Source: Tetranychus cinnabarinus (Eukaryota > Arthropoda > Arachnida > Trombidiformes > Tetranychidae). From it: DNA of 64,000 nt. The notes below the pieces were generated by a model, which was given only the letters and a program-made list of their open reading frames with translations, had not been told where the DNA came from and did not search any database. Position numbers and translations under genes: made by a program. Below, one piece after another: positions 11,844-24,544 of this stretch (positions within the stretch are counted from its first letter, which is position 1; each line of letters starts with the position of its first letter). The stretch covers positions 21,886,001 to 21,950,000 of the forward strand of contig WHVY01000001.1 of assembly GCA_022266195.1 (NCBI GenBank), given 5' to 3'.

Positions 11844-14261
11844 TAGAAAAATAAACAACAATAAATTTACTAACTAATATTAGCTAATATTTATTAACTT
11901 AACAACTAAACAACTTAACACATGCTTCAAAAAAAATGACAACAAAAATGGTTGAAAAGTGTGCCCTCTAACGTTACCAAAAACAATCTTAATAAGAAAA
12001 AATGAAAATATAATTTTCATTCGTTCAGATAAATCTAATCATTAATATTCAATTAAAGTCGAAAATAGAATCAAAGGTAACAAAAAACTTGTCCTTCCGC
12101 TGAGAAGTCTTAGATCTCAGGTCATCACATCAAACTTACCGACGCTGAAAGCCGTACAAGTTGAATGTAAACAAGTTTTACAAGAAGCTGTTTTAAATTG
12201 AAATTAACCTTTCAATAAATCCAATAAGAAATTAAATTGAGCAAAACAGATAAAATTGAGTTGATCAGCTTTACAGAAGCTTTGATTGCCCTCACATGAA
12301 CTTAATATAATCAGCTTCCATAGCAAACTACTAACCAGTCTAGTCATTAAAATAGAGCCTGTTGAATATGTTACTCTACAAACTCAAATGAAATGTGACT
12401 AATGTTGATTGAAAAGCCCTTTTCAATGATTTGTAGTTAAACCATCACCATTGAACTACAAGTAAAGTTCATACAAGTAGCACAATCCTACAGGATGAAC
12501 TAATTTCTGTCCTTAAATATCTTGACAGTAAAAATGGTGACAATCCAATGATCATTTGAAATACAATATTTCAATAGCAATTATCCACATAATTCATGAT
12601 GTATATTTATAACTTGAAACTTAGCTAGTTGTCACAAATGTAAATACAGTATTGACAATTTATGGATCTCTCAGCGATATATTTGGTTGAATTCCAAGAG
12701 AAATATTTCCAATCTAATGACATGGGTAACATCATGTAATCCATTAAAGTTTCTTGACTCTGAAGCAGCTTTGAACAAGGTTGGTCCCAGTAAACGTTCA
12801 ACAATAGATTCGGAAAAAAGAGGTAAAGTTCATTACTACAAATGTAAACCCTAATGATTTTGATTTGTTCCCATGATATGTAAAGCTGATTGTTTAGTTT
12901 AAATGTTTAGTTAAACAACAAAGATTACATAAAAAAGGCTAAAAAACGGCAACTTTTTGGTACAATAAATAATGACATGTAAAAGCGTTAAAATGAGCGA
13001 CAAACCCATCAATATAAGTCACAATCGAAGTACAATAAAAAAAACCAGATCAGATGAGGATAAATGATTCTAAGAATGAAAGCTTGTACTCAAGTGAACA
13101 TTTGACTCCATTGTGATGATCAGTTTTGATGATGATCATCACCATCATCTCTATCTCATCCATCATCGTCTCAATCATAGTGAACGTCTTTAGAATGCTT
13201 AAGCATCTCTCCCTTTATCCTCATCTTTCAATAACATCCACTTTCCGTCATTTAACGACCAACAGCCAACTGAATGGCTGATTGATTTTGATAATCTCAC
13301 TCGTAAATCTAAACATTATCATAGAGCGACTTGAGATGAAATGCTGGAAACTGGTATTTCAATTTATCTAACCAAAATGTATTCAAACAAATTACTAATA
13401 ATTCAGGTCCATTTTTACGGCAAGGCTTGAGTAAGGTTAGGTAAAAGTGAAATCTTGGAAAAGGCAAAAATTGTTTTTGAAGGATATCCCTGAATCAACG
13501 GAGCGATGAACCAACTTGAAATTTACCATGATAGCTATTTAGACAGTTATCCGGTGTAGATCGGACAAAATGGCTGAATTGCTTTTTCTTTTCTTAACAA
13601 AACCTTGTAATTGTGATTATCATGATTACCTTTTTTTTACCTTTTCGTTCTCTTTTTTTCCAATTCACTGAATTAGCTTTGATATGTTTTGAAGATTCGG
13701 GTATTGTAAAAGGTAAAGTGATCATGAAATTGAACCCAATCAATTAATCAACTCTTTCTTTCTCTCTTTTTATATATTTTGTGTTATTAATTTACTGATG
13801 GTAATTGATTAAGTTAATTCTTCTTTCAATCTGTATGAATCTTGAGATAAACTGAATTGATTTGAAGTTATTATTGTGAAAAAAAAGACAAAAGCAAAAA
13901 TGTTTTTCCTTCCATTATTGATGTTATTACTTTTGGTGTGTTTGGTTGAGTTTGCCAAACAATGAAACTCTGCTATGAAACTGAAATTTGTTTCAAATTT
14001 AAACAAATATACTCATCGTAGCAATCAACTTTTCTTGTGATTAACCAAATTGTGTGACTAATTTTGTGACTTGTTTTGTTCACTCTTAATGTTTTCATCT
14101 TTAATCCAACGACCGTTGGTTTATTCACCAAATAAAACCTGAATCGTTATAAACTTTAAACTGGAGTAAGTGGAAAGTGATTTACCTTTTTTCTTGATTA
14201 ATTTTTTGCTTAGTTGTTTTTAATACATTTCAAGTGATTTGCCAACAATTGTGACATAAAC
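11844..14261. other. Intergenic, 2.4 kb
   Basis: Holds the DHPS promoter side and the upstream region of the secreted gene at 14262. A GAT/CAT-rich microsatellite-like patch lies at about 13115-13170. No exon with start, splice and composition support was found. Confidence 0.5.
14148..14153 (+). promoter_or_regulatory. Possible TATA box for the secreted gene at 14262
   Basis: TATAAA lies 108 bases before the ATG, consistent with a leader of about 80 bases. Confidence 0.4.
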
Positions 14262-14808
14262 ATGATGAAAATAATAGCCATACAAATTATAACAATCATC
14301 TTATTGACCAAACTGTGTATCTATGCAATTGGTAAGTTATTGTATGAAATACAGCTGGAAAAATAATGTTTTTACACCAAAAATAATCCTTATGTGCTTT
14401 TGTTGAACATTTTGGTGTAAACTCGGTTTTTCCAGCTGTACAAAGAAATCTGACTTTGGGATTTGATTTGTGTTCATTTAATGAAATTCAATTTTTTTAA
14501 TTTCTAATGATCTTTGATATGTATTTCTAATTATTCAAGGTGCGCCAGCCCAGCGTAATCAACCCGAAATATGGTCTTTGAATCTTCCAGATTTACAAGG
14601 ACAGTTGGGTAAAACGTTAAATAATCCTGGTTATATGAACCATCGACAGTCAGATGATGATGATGATGACCCATCATTTAGAGATGCTGTGGCAACTTAT
14701 GGACGGAATAGATGGAACAATTTCAGAAACAGTTTCGTTGAATTTTGGGACATTCTTAGAGCGGGTGGACGAGGTATTAGGAGTTGGTTTGTTTCTGATA
14801 ATGACTAG
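14262..14808 (+). CDS. Small secreted protein with Asp-run, two exons, unrecognised
   Basis: Exon 1 14262-14331 encodes almost only a signal peptide (two Met, then a long Ile/Leu core). A 208-nt intron (GTAAGT ... TTCAAG) follows, and exon 2 is 14540-14808. The product is about 113 residues. The mature part starts near GAPAQRNQ. It has a run of six Asp followed by a Trp/Arg-rich C-terminus (YGRNRWNNFRNSF, then RAGGRGIRSWF). There are no cysteines after the signal peptide. An acidic segment followed by a cationic, Trp-containing tail recalls precursors of cationic peptides, but no dibasic processing site is clear. I do not recognise the family. The intron carries a notable hairpin at 14350-14440. 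Confidence 0.65.
14350..14440 (+). repeat. Intronic hairpin, 91 nt, two paired blocks
   Basis: TACAGCTGGAAAAA (14350-14363) is perfectly complementary to 14427-14440, and TTTACACCAAAA (14371-14382) to 14410-14421. A small internal loop separates the blocks and a 27-nt apical loop closes them. It sits in the intron of the secreted-protein gene. Size and shape are compatible with a pre-miRNA-like hairpin or a tiny palindromic element. No expression evidence is available. Confidence 0.6.
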
Positions 14809-16469
14809 ATCTAGCGCCATCAGCGAGTTAAATCGATGAAACCAAGATTTTTCAAAATCGAAAAGTTAACCAGATTTTTTTCCGAAGGAATGATGCACAA
14901 ACATCATTCACAGCCTTCACAATTATCACCACCACCACCATCACCATAAACGCCAAATCCGTTTGTTGCTTGTCAAAGTAATCAATGAATACGATTCTGA
15001 TTGAAACCTAAGAAAAATGAAACAAAATGAGAATATAATTTTATATTAAAATATATTTTAGAATGTCTTTTTTGGTCTGATTTTCTTGAATTTGGGAAAA
15101 AATCAAATTTATCATAGCAATTGAAAAATCTAAATATTAGGTTTATAAGGAAGATGAAAGCGTAAGAAGATTGGGTCCTTAGAAACTGAAAAATAACATT
15201 TTATAAATAATGTACAATTGAATATTACCAATGGACAAAATAATCTGGGTTTTAACGAATTGTCGTTGTGATATTTATTGTATTTCTTGTGATAAACTAG
15301 TTTGAACATCTAATAGTTAGACAATTTAAAAATTATTATTGTTAGTGTACAATATTGTCGTAGACATTTAAAGTAATGGCGTTAATCATGGACCAAGGTT
15401 ATTTCAGGTTAAGGTGAGATCAGTTAAGAAAAAGGTAACCAAAGATGTTGATCTATTTTTCCCTTCTTCTTGTTGCTTTCCCAAAAATGGGCTTTACTTT
15501 ATACAGTAATTGACCCACTCAAGGTACACATAAATGTACAAAGAAGATGAGAATGGAGGAAGACGAAAGGTTGAGCGTAAGGAGAACGGCGTAAAGGTAG
15601 ACAGATGGAGGGAGAAAGAAGACAGAGAGAGAGGAAACTCTGTTAGGAAGACAGATGGAGTAAGGAGGAAAAAAGGGAGCAAACGATAGAGGGAAACATC
15701 GTGAAGTAGACAGATGGAAGTCGATTGACAGATGTCGAAAATAAGGCCTAAGGAAAGGAAGCAACAGATAGGGAAGAAAGAGAGAGAAGGAGAAAGGGAA
15801 AACGGAAGAGACAGACATGGAGATTGTGATGGAGCGACTCTGTTTTGAAAAGATAGAGAGATTTAGACGGAGTTGCCCCTGTTTAATGATCTCGAGAAAA
15901 ACGTCTCAGATGTTATGTTAAGTTCTCGGACTTAACATCCCAATCGAATGTCTTGAAAAGCTTTGTCCTCTATCTTTTTACCTATGTTCAGTTAACATTA
16001 TTTGCTTTCTGTTTGTTGAAATAAATTTCATGATTTGATTCTTAAACACACTTATTCCTTTTTTTCCTTTTTCTTCATTATAAAACATTTCTTTTGTTTT
16101 TTTACATATATTTCTATCTAATCATTAGTCTAATTACTTTCTATAAAATTTTATTTTGTATGACAACTTTACCATTTACCAAAACCACTTACCTTTGTTC
16201 AGTTGACACTTGGATTAATTTGAATGTGACTTATTGAACCTCCATTGGACAATTTACCGGCTAACAACTTAATTTTCATCATTTGCCTTAAAATATACTC
16301 GTTATATTGGAAATCCGTTGTTTTTGTTGATGTTTTTTCTCCTCACTACTTATAACTTCATATCATTGTTTAGACGAGTTGCGATGAAACATTGACTTAA
16401 TTTAATCTGAAAGGAGAAAGATATTAACTATTTTTTTGTGAAAACAAGTGAAAGATAACAATTTAATCG
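14809..16469. other. Intergenic with purine-rich repeat tract
   Basis: Contains the 3' UTR of the secreted gene (CACCAC run at about 14928-14945, ATTAAA signal near 15045), the purine-rich block listed separately, and the upstream region of the SPSB gene. No coding exon was found. Confidence 0.5.
15540..15860 (+). repeat. Purine-rich degenerate minisatellite with an AGACAGATGGAG core
   Basis: About 320 bases in which the plus strand is nearly all A/G. The core AGACAGATGGAG recurs at 15599, 15649 and 15708 (last copy with an extra A), and partial copies (GACAGATG, AGACAGACATGG) follow. A second motif, ACTCTGTT, occurs at about 15637 and 15838. Long minus-strand open frames across it are a by-product of the pyrimidine bias. 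The edges are approximate. Confidence 0.6.
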
Positions 16470-18653
16470 ATGAAACGTCCACGAGATCAAGTTAATCAAA
16501 GTCCTTCAGCTAAGAAAAAGTAAGTAACTAATTACAGTTGAATTGCAGTTGAATCACAGTTGAAAATTCACAGTTAGTGTTATTTGTTAAGATAATAGAT
16601 GGCTCTGAGAGTCATTATTCTGGTTTGAAAGAGAGATGAAAAGAGAGAGAAAGAGAGAGAGAAAAGTGGGGAGAAAGAAGTGTAGAGGTTGCTGACATTA
16701 ACTGAGCTGTTGAAGAAAAGAAGGAAGAAACATCGAACAAGTTTTTAGTTTTGATTTTGTTGTGTTTATTAACTTTGTTTTCAGTTGTTTTACTGTGATA
16801 TTTTATGGTGATCTGTGATCTTTGTGTATCTGACTGTGAATGGATTAATCTATTTCTGTATAATTTTGTACATGTATGACAATTATTTTACTTTATTATT
16901 TAATCTCTGGTTCCAGAGGCTGGGTGGCTTACCGTCAAATCCAAAGTAATCTGATCTATTGTGGTTATCATTGGTTAATGGGTCAGAAAACTTCTTCCTT
17001 TAATAAAAGCTGCTCCAATGGGAGTAACCGTGATGATCGGTCAATTCATTGTTCTCCAGGAAACTGGTCAACAACTCGTAAACATTTAACCTCAAATGGG
17101 GGCCCAGGTTACGGAGGTGGACTATGTGGAACTGGTGATTGCGGTGATTCAGGTCGCCCAGGTCGACTTGATGTTCTTTTAGATATGCCTCCTGTTGACA
17201 ATGAAGTGATGTCACAACATGCCTGGAACCCAGATGACAGGTCACTCAATATTTTCATAAAAGAGGAAGATATTTATACCCTCCACCGACACCCTATGGC
17301 TCAAAGTACCGATTGTATAAGAGGCAAAATGGGTTATACCCGAGGAATGCATCTTTGGGAGATAACCTGGAATACAAGGCAACGAGGGACACATGCTGTG
17401 GTTGGTGTAGCCACTTCAGAAGCTCCACTTCATACCCAAGGTTATCAGTCACTGGTCGGTTCTAATACAGAATCTTGGGGCTGGGACTTGGGCCGTAGTT
17501 TGTTGTATCATGATTCCAAAAATAACACCACCGGACGAACCTATCCTGCTTACCTTAGACCGGACGAAACTTTTAATGTTCCAGATAGTTTTCTAACTGT
17601 TCTTGATATGGATGAGGGAACACTTTCATTTATCGTTGACAATCAATACCTTGGAGTTGCCTTCAGTGGACTTAAAGGGAAAAAATTATATCCCATTGTT
17701 AGTGCCGTTTGGGGACATTGTGAGATTACTATGAAATACCTTGGAGGACTTGACCGTAAGTAGTGCCGTTTTGTCATTTCCACGAAATATTTTTATTCTT
17801 CAACCATCTTCCTAAGGTCAAGTTCAAGCTTTAATGCTATTTGATATATTTGATCTTGAAAAATGCAAGCAAATCAATCAATCTCCTATGATTGTGCTAA
17901 TTAAAGCGATCTTCAGGATGAGAAAACCTGTTTTAGGAAGTTATCGAAGTTCCGATTGACATTTTCAAAAGTTTAATCATTCCTGAAAAAAATAGTGATT
18001 ACACCAATAGCGACAATGACAATGATTACAACAATAATGGTAATGGCGATGATAATGATGAAGATCATCTCATCTCATGTCAAGTTCAGAGGGAGAAAGA
18101 AAAAATGATGTCAAATTATCTTATTCAGGTTTTTTTTCCTGGAAAGAAGGAGCAGAAACATCATGAGTGAAAGAGGAAGAGGAAGAGCGAAAGATGAAAA
18201 ATAGTCTTTCTTTTATTGTTGTTACTATTCAAGTGATTAACCCTTCAGAGTTCAATATTCTTTCACTCAGCTTTCTCTCTCACGCTCAGTCACTTTCTTG
18301 GTGTAGTATGTTGATCTCTCTCTCGGATTCACTTGCTCACTCATTGAATCATTGAGCTTCCGTGATTAACCATCTACCTCTTCCTTATACATATGTTCCA
18401 GCATCTCCCACTCTTTACATCTTTCCATATTCTCTTGGAGAAACAAAAAAGTATTTACATGTTGCTAATCCTAATCTTTCACCTTTTGCTTTTGTCTTTT
18501 CTAACAGCGGAACCGTTACCTCTCAAAGATATATGTCGACGAGTCATTAGGAAGCAGATAGGGAAACAGCGTCTTCATAGACTGCAAACAGAACTAACAT
18601 TACCTAATACTCTTAAATCCTATTTATTGTATCAAAAATCATTAATACTGTAA
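16470..18653 (+). CDS. SPSB1: SPRY domain and SOCS box protein (gustavus/SPSB1-4 type)
   Basis: Substrate receptor for Elongin B/C-Cullin ubiquitin ligases. The SPRY domain binds short Asn-containing motifs (such as those in Vasa or Par-4) and the SOCS box recruits Elongin C/Cullin 5. Exons: 16470-16519, 16917-17755, 18508-18653, joined in frame with GT/AG ends. The canonical family start MGQK is at 16978. The spliced frame remains open upstream to an ATG at 16470, adding about 37 residues (MKRPRDQVNQSPSAKKK...). A low-complexity Ser/Gly insert (17000-17160) precedes RLDVLLDMPPV. The SPRY domain is highly conserved (RQRGTHAVVGVAT, SWGWDLGRSLLYHD, GLKGKKLYPIVSAVWGHCEI). The SOCS box in the last exon starts at PEPLPLKDICRR and ends TLKSYLLYQ. 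Whether translation starts at 16470 or 16978 is unresolved. Which vertebrate SPSB it matches best is a guess. Confidence 0.93.
16625..16680 (+). repeat. GA microsatellite in the first SPSB intron
   Basis: Interrupted (GA)n / AGAGAGAAAGAGAGAGAG tract between the first two exons. Confidence 0.7.
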
Positions 18654-20779
18654 AGGATCCAACCAAGAGCTTTTTAATAAAAAAAATGGACAATATTTCT
18701 TACATTATAAATCAACAAGTAAATAGTACAATTGCAAATCTCAAATTAACCTTGACAACAACTAAATTAATACAGTTTACTTATTTTTCTTTAACTAATT
18801 GTTTTCTTTTTCTTTCATTGACTGAGTTAAAACTATCCAAATGATGATTACAATCATATGATCCCGATGATACCAAAATGAGGATGATAATGATGCTGTT
18901 GATGGTTAGGATGATGTTAATAACCATTATAATGATTATTATAACGATGCTTGATGATTATGGATATGATATTTGTTTATTGATTGAAAAATCTATTGAT
19001 TGTTTGGATTCCTAAACCGGATCTCAGAAGTAGCATTTCTAGTCGTTGAAAAATCAACCTTTAACTTGCATGCATGATTAGCGAAATAATTTCCGTTATT
19101 AATTAAATTTCCTGTCTTTGTCTATTATGAGGTGATGAATATAAAAATGAAGCTGATTTGGTTGGATAGACAATCTCGACAAGACTCTGGTTAACAACCA
19201 AAATATTGAATTGAGGAGTAAATGTGTCATGTGTTTGGACCGGTCATAAAAGTAACAACATAATGTGATTGAAATGTTTGCCAAAAACAAAAATGTCAAA
19301 TGAAATTTAAAACAAGTCGCAAGCTTGAAATAATCATGGTTTAATAACCAGATTATTAACGCGATCAATCATCAATGTATTAATAATATTATCATCTAAT
19401 TTGAAGTTTAACCACAAACTAAGCGACAGCAAAATATAAGAGATTGATCTAAATGGTGGTGGTGGTTAATAATTTGTTGTAAAGCGATGTTCCACTTTTG
19501 GATAAATCGACCTGAAAAAAGAAACACGAAACAAAAGGACAACAAAAGGTGTTGTTCAGACCAAGGTTGGTGTGTGAATGGATGAGCCGAGAATCAAACA
19601 GTTACTTGAATTGATTCATTGATTAGCCAACTCCACGGTGTTAATGATTATTCCTGATAATCAAGGAATTTTCTTTCTTTATTTTTTCAATTGAAATAGT
19701 GAATGGATTGAAGAATGGAATCAAGAAAAGATTGAAAAAAAGAGATCCAAGAATGGAGGTAAAAGGGCTTGATAATGTTCCCATTCACATCAAACAAGGT
19801 TACAAGTGTTCATCTTTTTTTGTGTGTTGCTCCTATCTATTTAAACCTCACAACAAGGTTGATGTTGATTAAACATTACCTTTCCTATTACCTCCTTAGC
19901 TCCATTTAGCCTGGCCATTTCTCATCTTTTTGACCTAAAAAAGGATGATGATTCCATCATGATGGACGCCCGAACTTGTTTCATCTTAAGGGTCACCGAA
20001 CTTGTTAGCCTTTTTTCAGCTTCTTGCTGTTGCCTTCACTGTTGCCATTCCTAATGTCTTGTCTTGTTTTTGTTCATGTTGCGCTTTTTTGCTTTAAAAA
20101 CATGCAACCAAATTTTAATACTTGTGATATTTTTAAGTGTATATCAACTCCAAATTCATATTATTAGTATGTATAATTAATCTAATATTAGTTAACTACT
20201 ATTAACATTTTGTTTGTTGTGTGCATTCTGCCTTTCTAGCCTCTCTATACATATCTAAGCTTACATCTTGATATTGTGATACATTATACTGTGTTAATCT
20301 GGCCTTTTTTCATCCTAGTTTTTAAGGCATTTCAAAGGGTTTGTTGTATTCTTGATTAATGTTTCATCTTTACTTGTCATCAATCATTAACTAAATAATG
20401 GATTGATTAATATTGTTATTCATAATTACCTGATTACCATTGATGTTTGTTTACAAGTCTAGACTTAATCTTCATCATTTAAAACTATTTTATCGCCCCA
20501 ACAATTATTATTACATTCACTTGATAAGCCAGCCGTTAAACATTAGTGTTAATTAAGTTTTGAATAAATCTTGAATAGATAGTAAATTTTATTTAACCTA
20601 CAACCGCTTTTTGTTTGTTATTTCAGATTGATGAAAAGTTCTTATTACATTCATGTAGTTTTGGCTGCTTTTATTAATGTAATTCGCATTAAACACTGCC
20701 AGGATTGATTAAGTTTCATTGATAATTGATTAGCTAAATTTTACCGATTTGGTTGCTTGGGTTTAATTGCTTTTTAAAT

Positions 20780-20824
20780 ATGGCGCCAGATGAAATTATT
20801 GAAATGTTTACTCAAATGTCAGCT
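20780..20824 (+). other. Possible orphan first coding exon
   Basis: An ATG followed by 15 codons (MAPDEIIEMFTQMSA) runs directly into GTAAGT, a consensus donor. No downstream exon could be matched in the next 4 kb. It could be the first exon of a gene with long introns or chance. Confidence 0.2.
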
Positions 20825-23800
20825 GTAAGTCAGCTTTTTGACTCAATATTTCAACTTGTTTTTTAATTATGTTTGATCATTAATTTACCATTTTCAGCTT
20901 ATTTAATCAGTTGACTATAAATACTTCTGTTGAACTTGAATTGCTAATTTGGTCGACTTTGAATATTAATTATAATTTGAGCAAAAATTGGTTGTTTTCA
21001 CTTGTTTTCATTTCTTTTCTTTAAGTTTTCAATCTTATAATTGTTTTGATCTAGTTTTTTTTCTGTTTTTGTGTTAAACAATTGTAATTTGGTTCTGTTT
21101 TTTCCTACTTTGATTCATCACTAACAATTGGAAAATCATTTATCATGAACAAGAACGTGAACAATCAATATCAATAGTTCTATTGTGGATACAACAAGTC
21201 CACTGCATTGAATTGGAGAGGTTAACCAGTTTCACTCAAATTGCTGGCTAATTTTGTTTTATTAGTTGATATTATTTGGTATATTTATTAGTAGTTAAAA
21301 TTCAATCCTTTCTTTTCTTCTCTCTTGATTCTTAAACCTATCAGCTAAAGATGTCAAGTCAGTTATTGAATTGAAAAGATATGCATTATGAGTTAACAAC
21401 CTCATGAAATAAGTTGCAACCGGAAATTTACTTTCATTTATCCTTTCTTTCCTTCCTCTCTCTCTAATATAACCATCATCATGATCATCATTTTCATCAT
21501 CATTAACAACATCAACAACTAATAATCATTCATTATCACATTTATGGAAGCAATACTTTTTCTTAGGATAACCAGAACTCTTACCGTCACTGGATGGATT
21601 CAACTTTTGATTGGTTTATTGGTTCAATTTGGTTCACTACAATGAGCAAACACTTAATAAACTGCAGTTGAAATAATTGGTACCAATGATCTCTGTGTAG
21701 GAAGCGTTAGACGTTGAGCGTCATCCAAGAGGATTACAATCATCATCTATTTCAAGGTTCCGCATTAGATCAAGTGCAAACGTCTGCTGTCTTTCAAGCT
21801 GATTATTACATCAGATTATTCAATTTTATTTAAACTGTTGGTTCGTATTGCTGTCGATGGACCCAACCAGTGTTATCCTACAACCGGACAATGGTTTGAA
21901 GAAAGACTTGGCCATCAAAACCAGGAATAGACCGGTTAATTGATTAACCAGAAAGATGCTTATTTTCCGTAGGCTGTCAATACCTGTTCAATTCAACCAT
22001 TTTATCATAACTTTCAGCTCTTATTCAATTTTCATCAGACCTTTGCAACCTTTCTTGACTTTGGTTGTTAAACTTTTACTCATTTTTTTATGTCTAACAA
22101 TTTTCAAAGTTGGCCTAGGGAATTGACCTGAACAAGTTTGAATCAAAAGTTGGAGCAAGAAAAAAAAGAGGAGCAAAGCAAGGAAAAAAAGCTAAATTGT
22201 TGAACAATAACAAACAACATTCATCTTGATAATACAATATTGTCATGAAATAAAAGCAAAGATATATTCTGTTGTTACCTGTTATCAAGTGTCACGATGA
22301 TGTTGATAATGATGATGCGAGGAAAGCAGAAAAATAACGACTAAATTGACTCTATCTGTAAATAACCAGACAACCATTTTAATGTATTATTATCATTCGG
22401 AACAGCATCAACAACTATTATCATTACAAATCTTGTTCTCTTATTAGAGTGATGATGATGTATTAATAATCATAACAGAAAGTAAAATGAAGAAGAGAAG
22501 GGAAAAAAGTTAAACTCATCTGAAATGGTGGAGTTTGATGTACTTATAAACGATGATACAATAATATTAATATTTTTTTTGCTAAATGGCTACAAGGCAA
22601 ATGACCAGAGAATGCAAAACGATTACTATCCTTTTTATCCCGATTAAACTCGCAATCAAACTGGATAGGTTTGTATCATTGATTAGAGGACAGTTATTTA
22701 CACTTACAGCTCAAACAATTTCAACTAATCGGTTGAGGTTAAGATCAATTTTTTCCCAACAATGCAACTTGTTGCTCTATTTAACATCAATATTAGTGTA
22801 AAGTGATGGTTAAATATGTAAATTTTGTAGCAATCAAACAATCAAACTGTTGAGATGATTAGCAATTAGCAAAAATTATTAAGTTAAAAGAGACAAATGA
22901 GATTGATGTGAATAATATTAATGGTTGCTGCTGTTGTGATGAGATTGACTTTTTTTCATCATTTTCTGGTTAAGTTCATCTGGAACAATTTTTGACTGGT
23001 TAAGCCGGTTTTCTGAGTATATCTGAATAATCTTAAACCAGGAAGAGATAAAGGAAAAAATTATAATGATGATGCGGATATGAAACAAGAAAACTGAAGA
23101 CGGTAAAAAAGATCACAAAATTTACTTCTATTAAGCATATGAATAATAATAACTAACGGCAAATCGGTTAACATCTTCCAGTCCATCTATTTATTTCCAT
23201 TCTAATCCTAACCATAAGTACTTTATTTTCAACCTTGCATTATCAATCAGATCAACAATCAGATCAATCTGATTAACTAGTAACCAACCCAATAAAAACA
23301 AGTCAATGTTTACTAATTGTGGGTTTACTACACATAATCACCTCAAGTCTTAATGTTGATAGCAAGTTGACTTGTTGTTATCATCACAATTAACGATATC
23401 AGAAGCAAGTGAAAACAACAATTTGTTGTAATATTGACTTTTTTTGCTGACCTTACCATCAATTTAATGGACTAACTATTCAGTTGTTGACATTCAATAT
23501 TAAATTGATAATAAACGGAGATTTGAAGGTTAACAATTGTCAAATCAATTTGTCATTTCACTTATTTGCTCACTGGTTAACTAAGGCTCACCTAACCTAA
23601 CCAGAATACCCAAAAGTTTAAAACTGGTTCAGATTTGGTTCATGCATTGGCTTTGGATGCTTACAATTTTTAGTTACCATTCATTCAAAAATACATTTGT
23701 GACAATTTTTTAGTTTTAATTTTCCTCGATAACGGAAGTTGATTACTGTAATTGTAATGAAAGTTTATGTAAAAAAATGTAAACCTTGTAATGCAGGTAA

Positions 23801-24394
23801 GTTACAATTTGTCTGTACAATTTGATCAAAAACTGGTGCAAATTAAAAAAACCAAATGACATGGAAAGAAGGACAAACTTGCAATATATTCAATGTTTTA
23901 ATATGTCAACCCGGACTAATAGGCAAGGTGAGTTAATTGTAAGGTAAATCAGTCGATTGTAAAATACAGCAAACCTTGGAAACAAAAGGTTGCAAAGCAA
24001 TTTATCCCTTCTACGGTTTAGTCATTTTCTTAACCATAGTTGATGTCTTTTGGTTTGTTTAACCTTGCCTTTAATGTTCATTTAATGTTAGGTTGGTCAA
24101 CCCAACTCACATCAACAGTGATTCACATTGATCACAGCCAATGAGTAATCTGATTTGTCATGTAGCAACAACATTAATTGCAACAATAATTTCGAAATGA
24201 ATACAATGTTAAGATGTTCACTAAAATGCCAAAATTGACCAAAATACAAAATGGCCAGGAGTATACGGAAAGACTTTCCTTGCAAATTAAGAGCTGTGAC
24301 TTTTTAGGGTTGTAAGGGCATGAAAACTGATTCCATTAGTTCTATTAAAATTTCTCTGATCGACAGTTTTCTAGAAAACCGAGATCAAAGTTGA

Positions 24395-24544
24395 AACTTC
24401 GAACGGCTTTTATTGAATTATGAGACAGGATTTTTTAATGAAACTCATTTAGCTGATGTGACTTTCGATGGACAACTAGAAAATGGACTTATTTCGGGGA
24501 ATAGAATCCCTTGTTTCAGTACAACAGATAACTCCGATTTTTAG
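24395..24544 (+). pseudogene. BTB/POZ-like fragment
   Basis: The frame 24395-24544 reads NFERLLLNYETGFFNETHLADVTF and then degenerates, ending in a stop. A Leu-rich start, then E-T-x-F, then x-DVTF is the usual opening of a BTB domain. The conserved His-Lys and Ala-x-Ser-x-x-F that should follow are missing. No start or acceptor is obvious. I read it as a truncated, decayed copy, though chance resemblance is possible. Confidence 0.25.

Noticed and set aside
15494..15818. Long minus-strand Ser/Phe/Pro-rich frames
   Set aside because: Artefact of the pyrimidine bias of the purine-rich repeat on the opposite strand.
18840..18960. GAT/CAT repeats considered as a repeat array of CRISPR or satellite type
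   Set aside because: Simple trinucleotide microsatellite with no unit structure or spacers, in a eukaryotic genome.
21770..21930. Short frame reading RIAVDGPNQCYPTTGQWFEE
   Set aside because: Looks protein-like but has no start, no convincing splice sites and no recognised family; one frame of ~50 codons is expected by chance in 6.7 kb.
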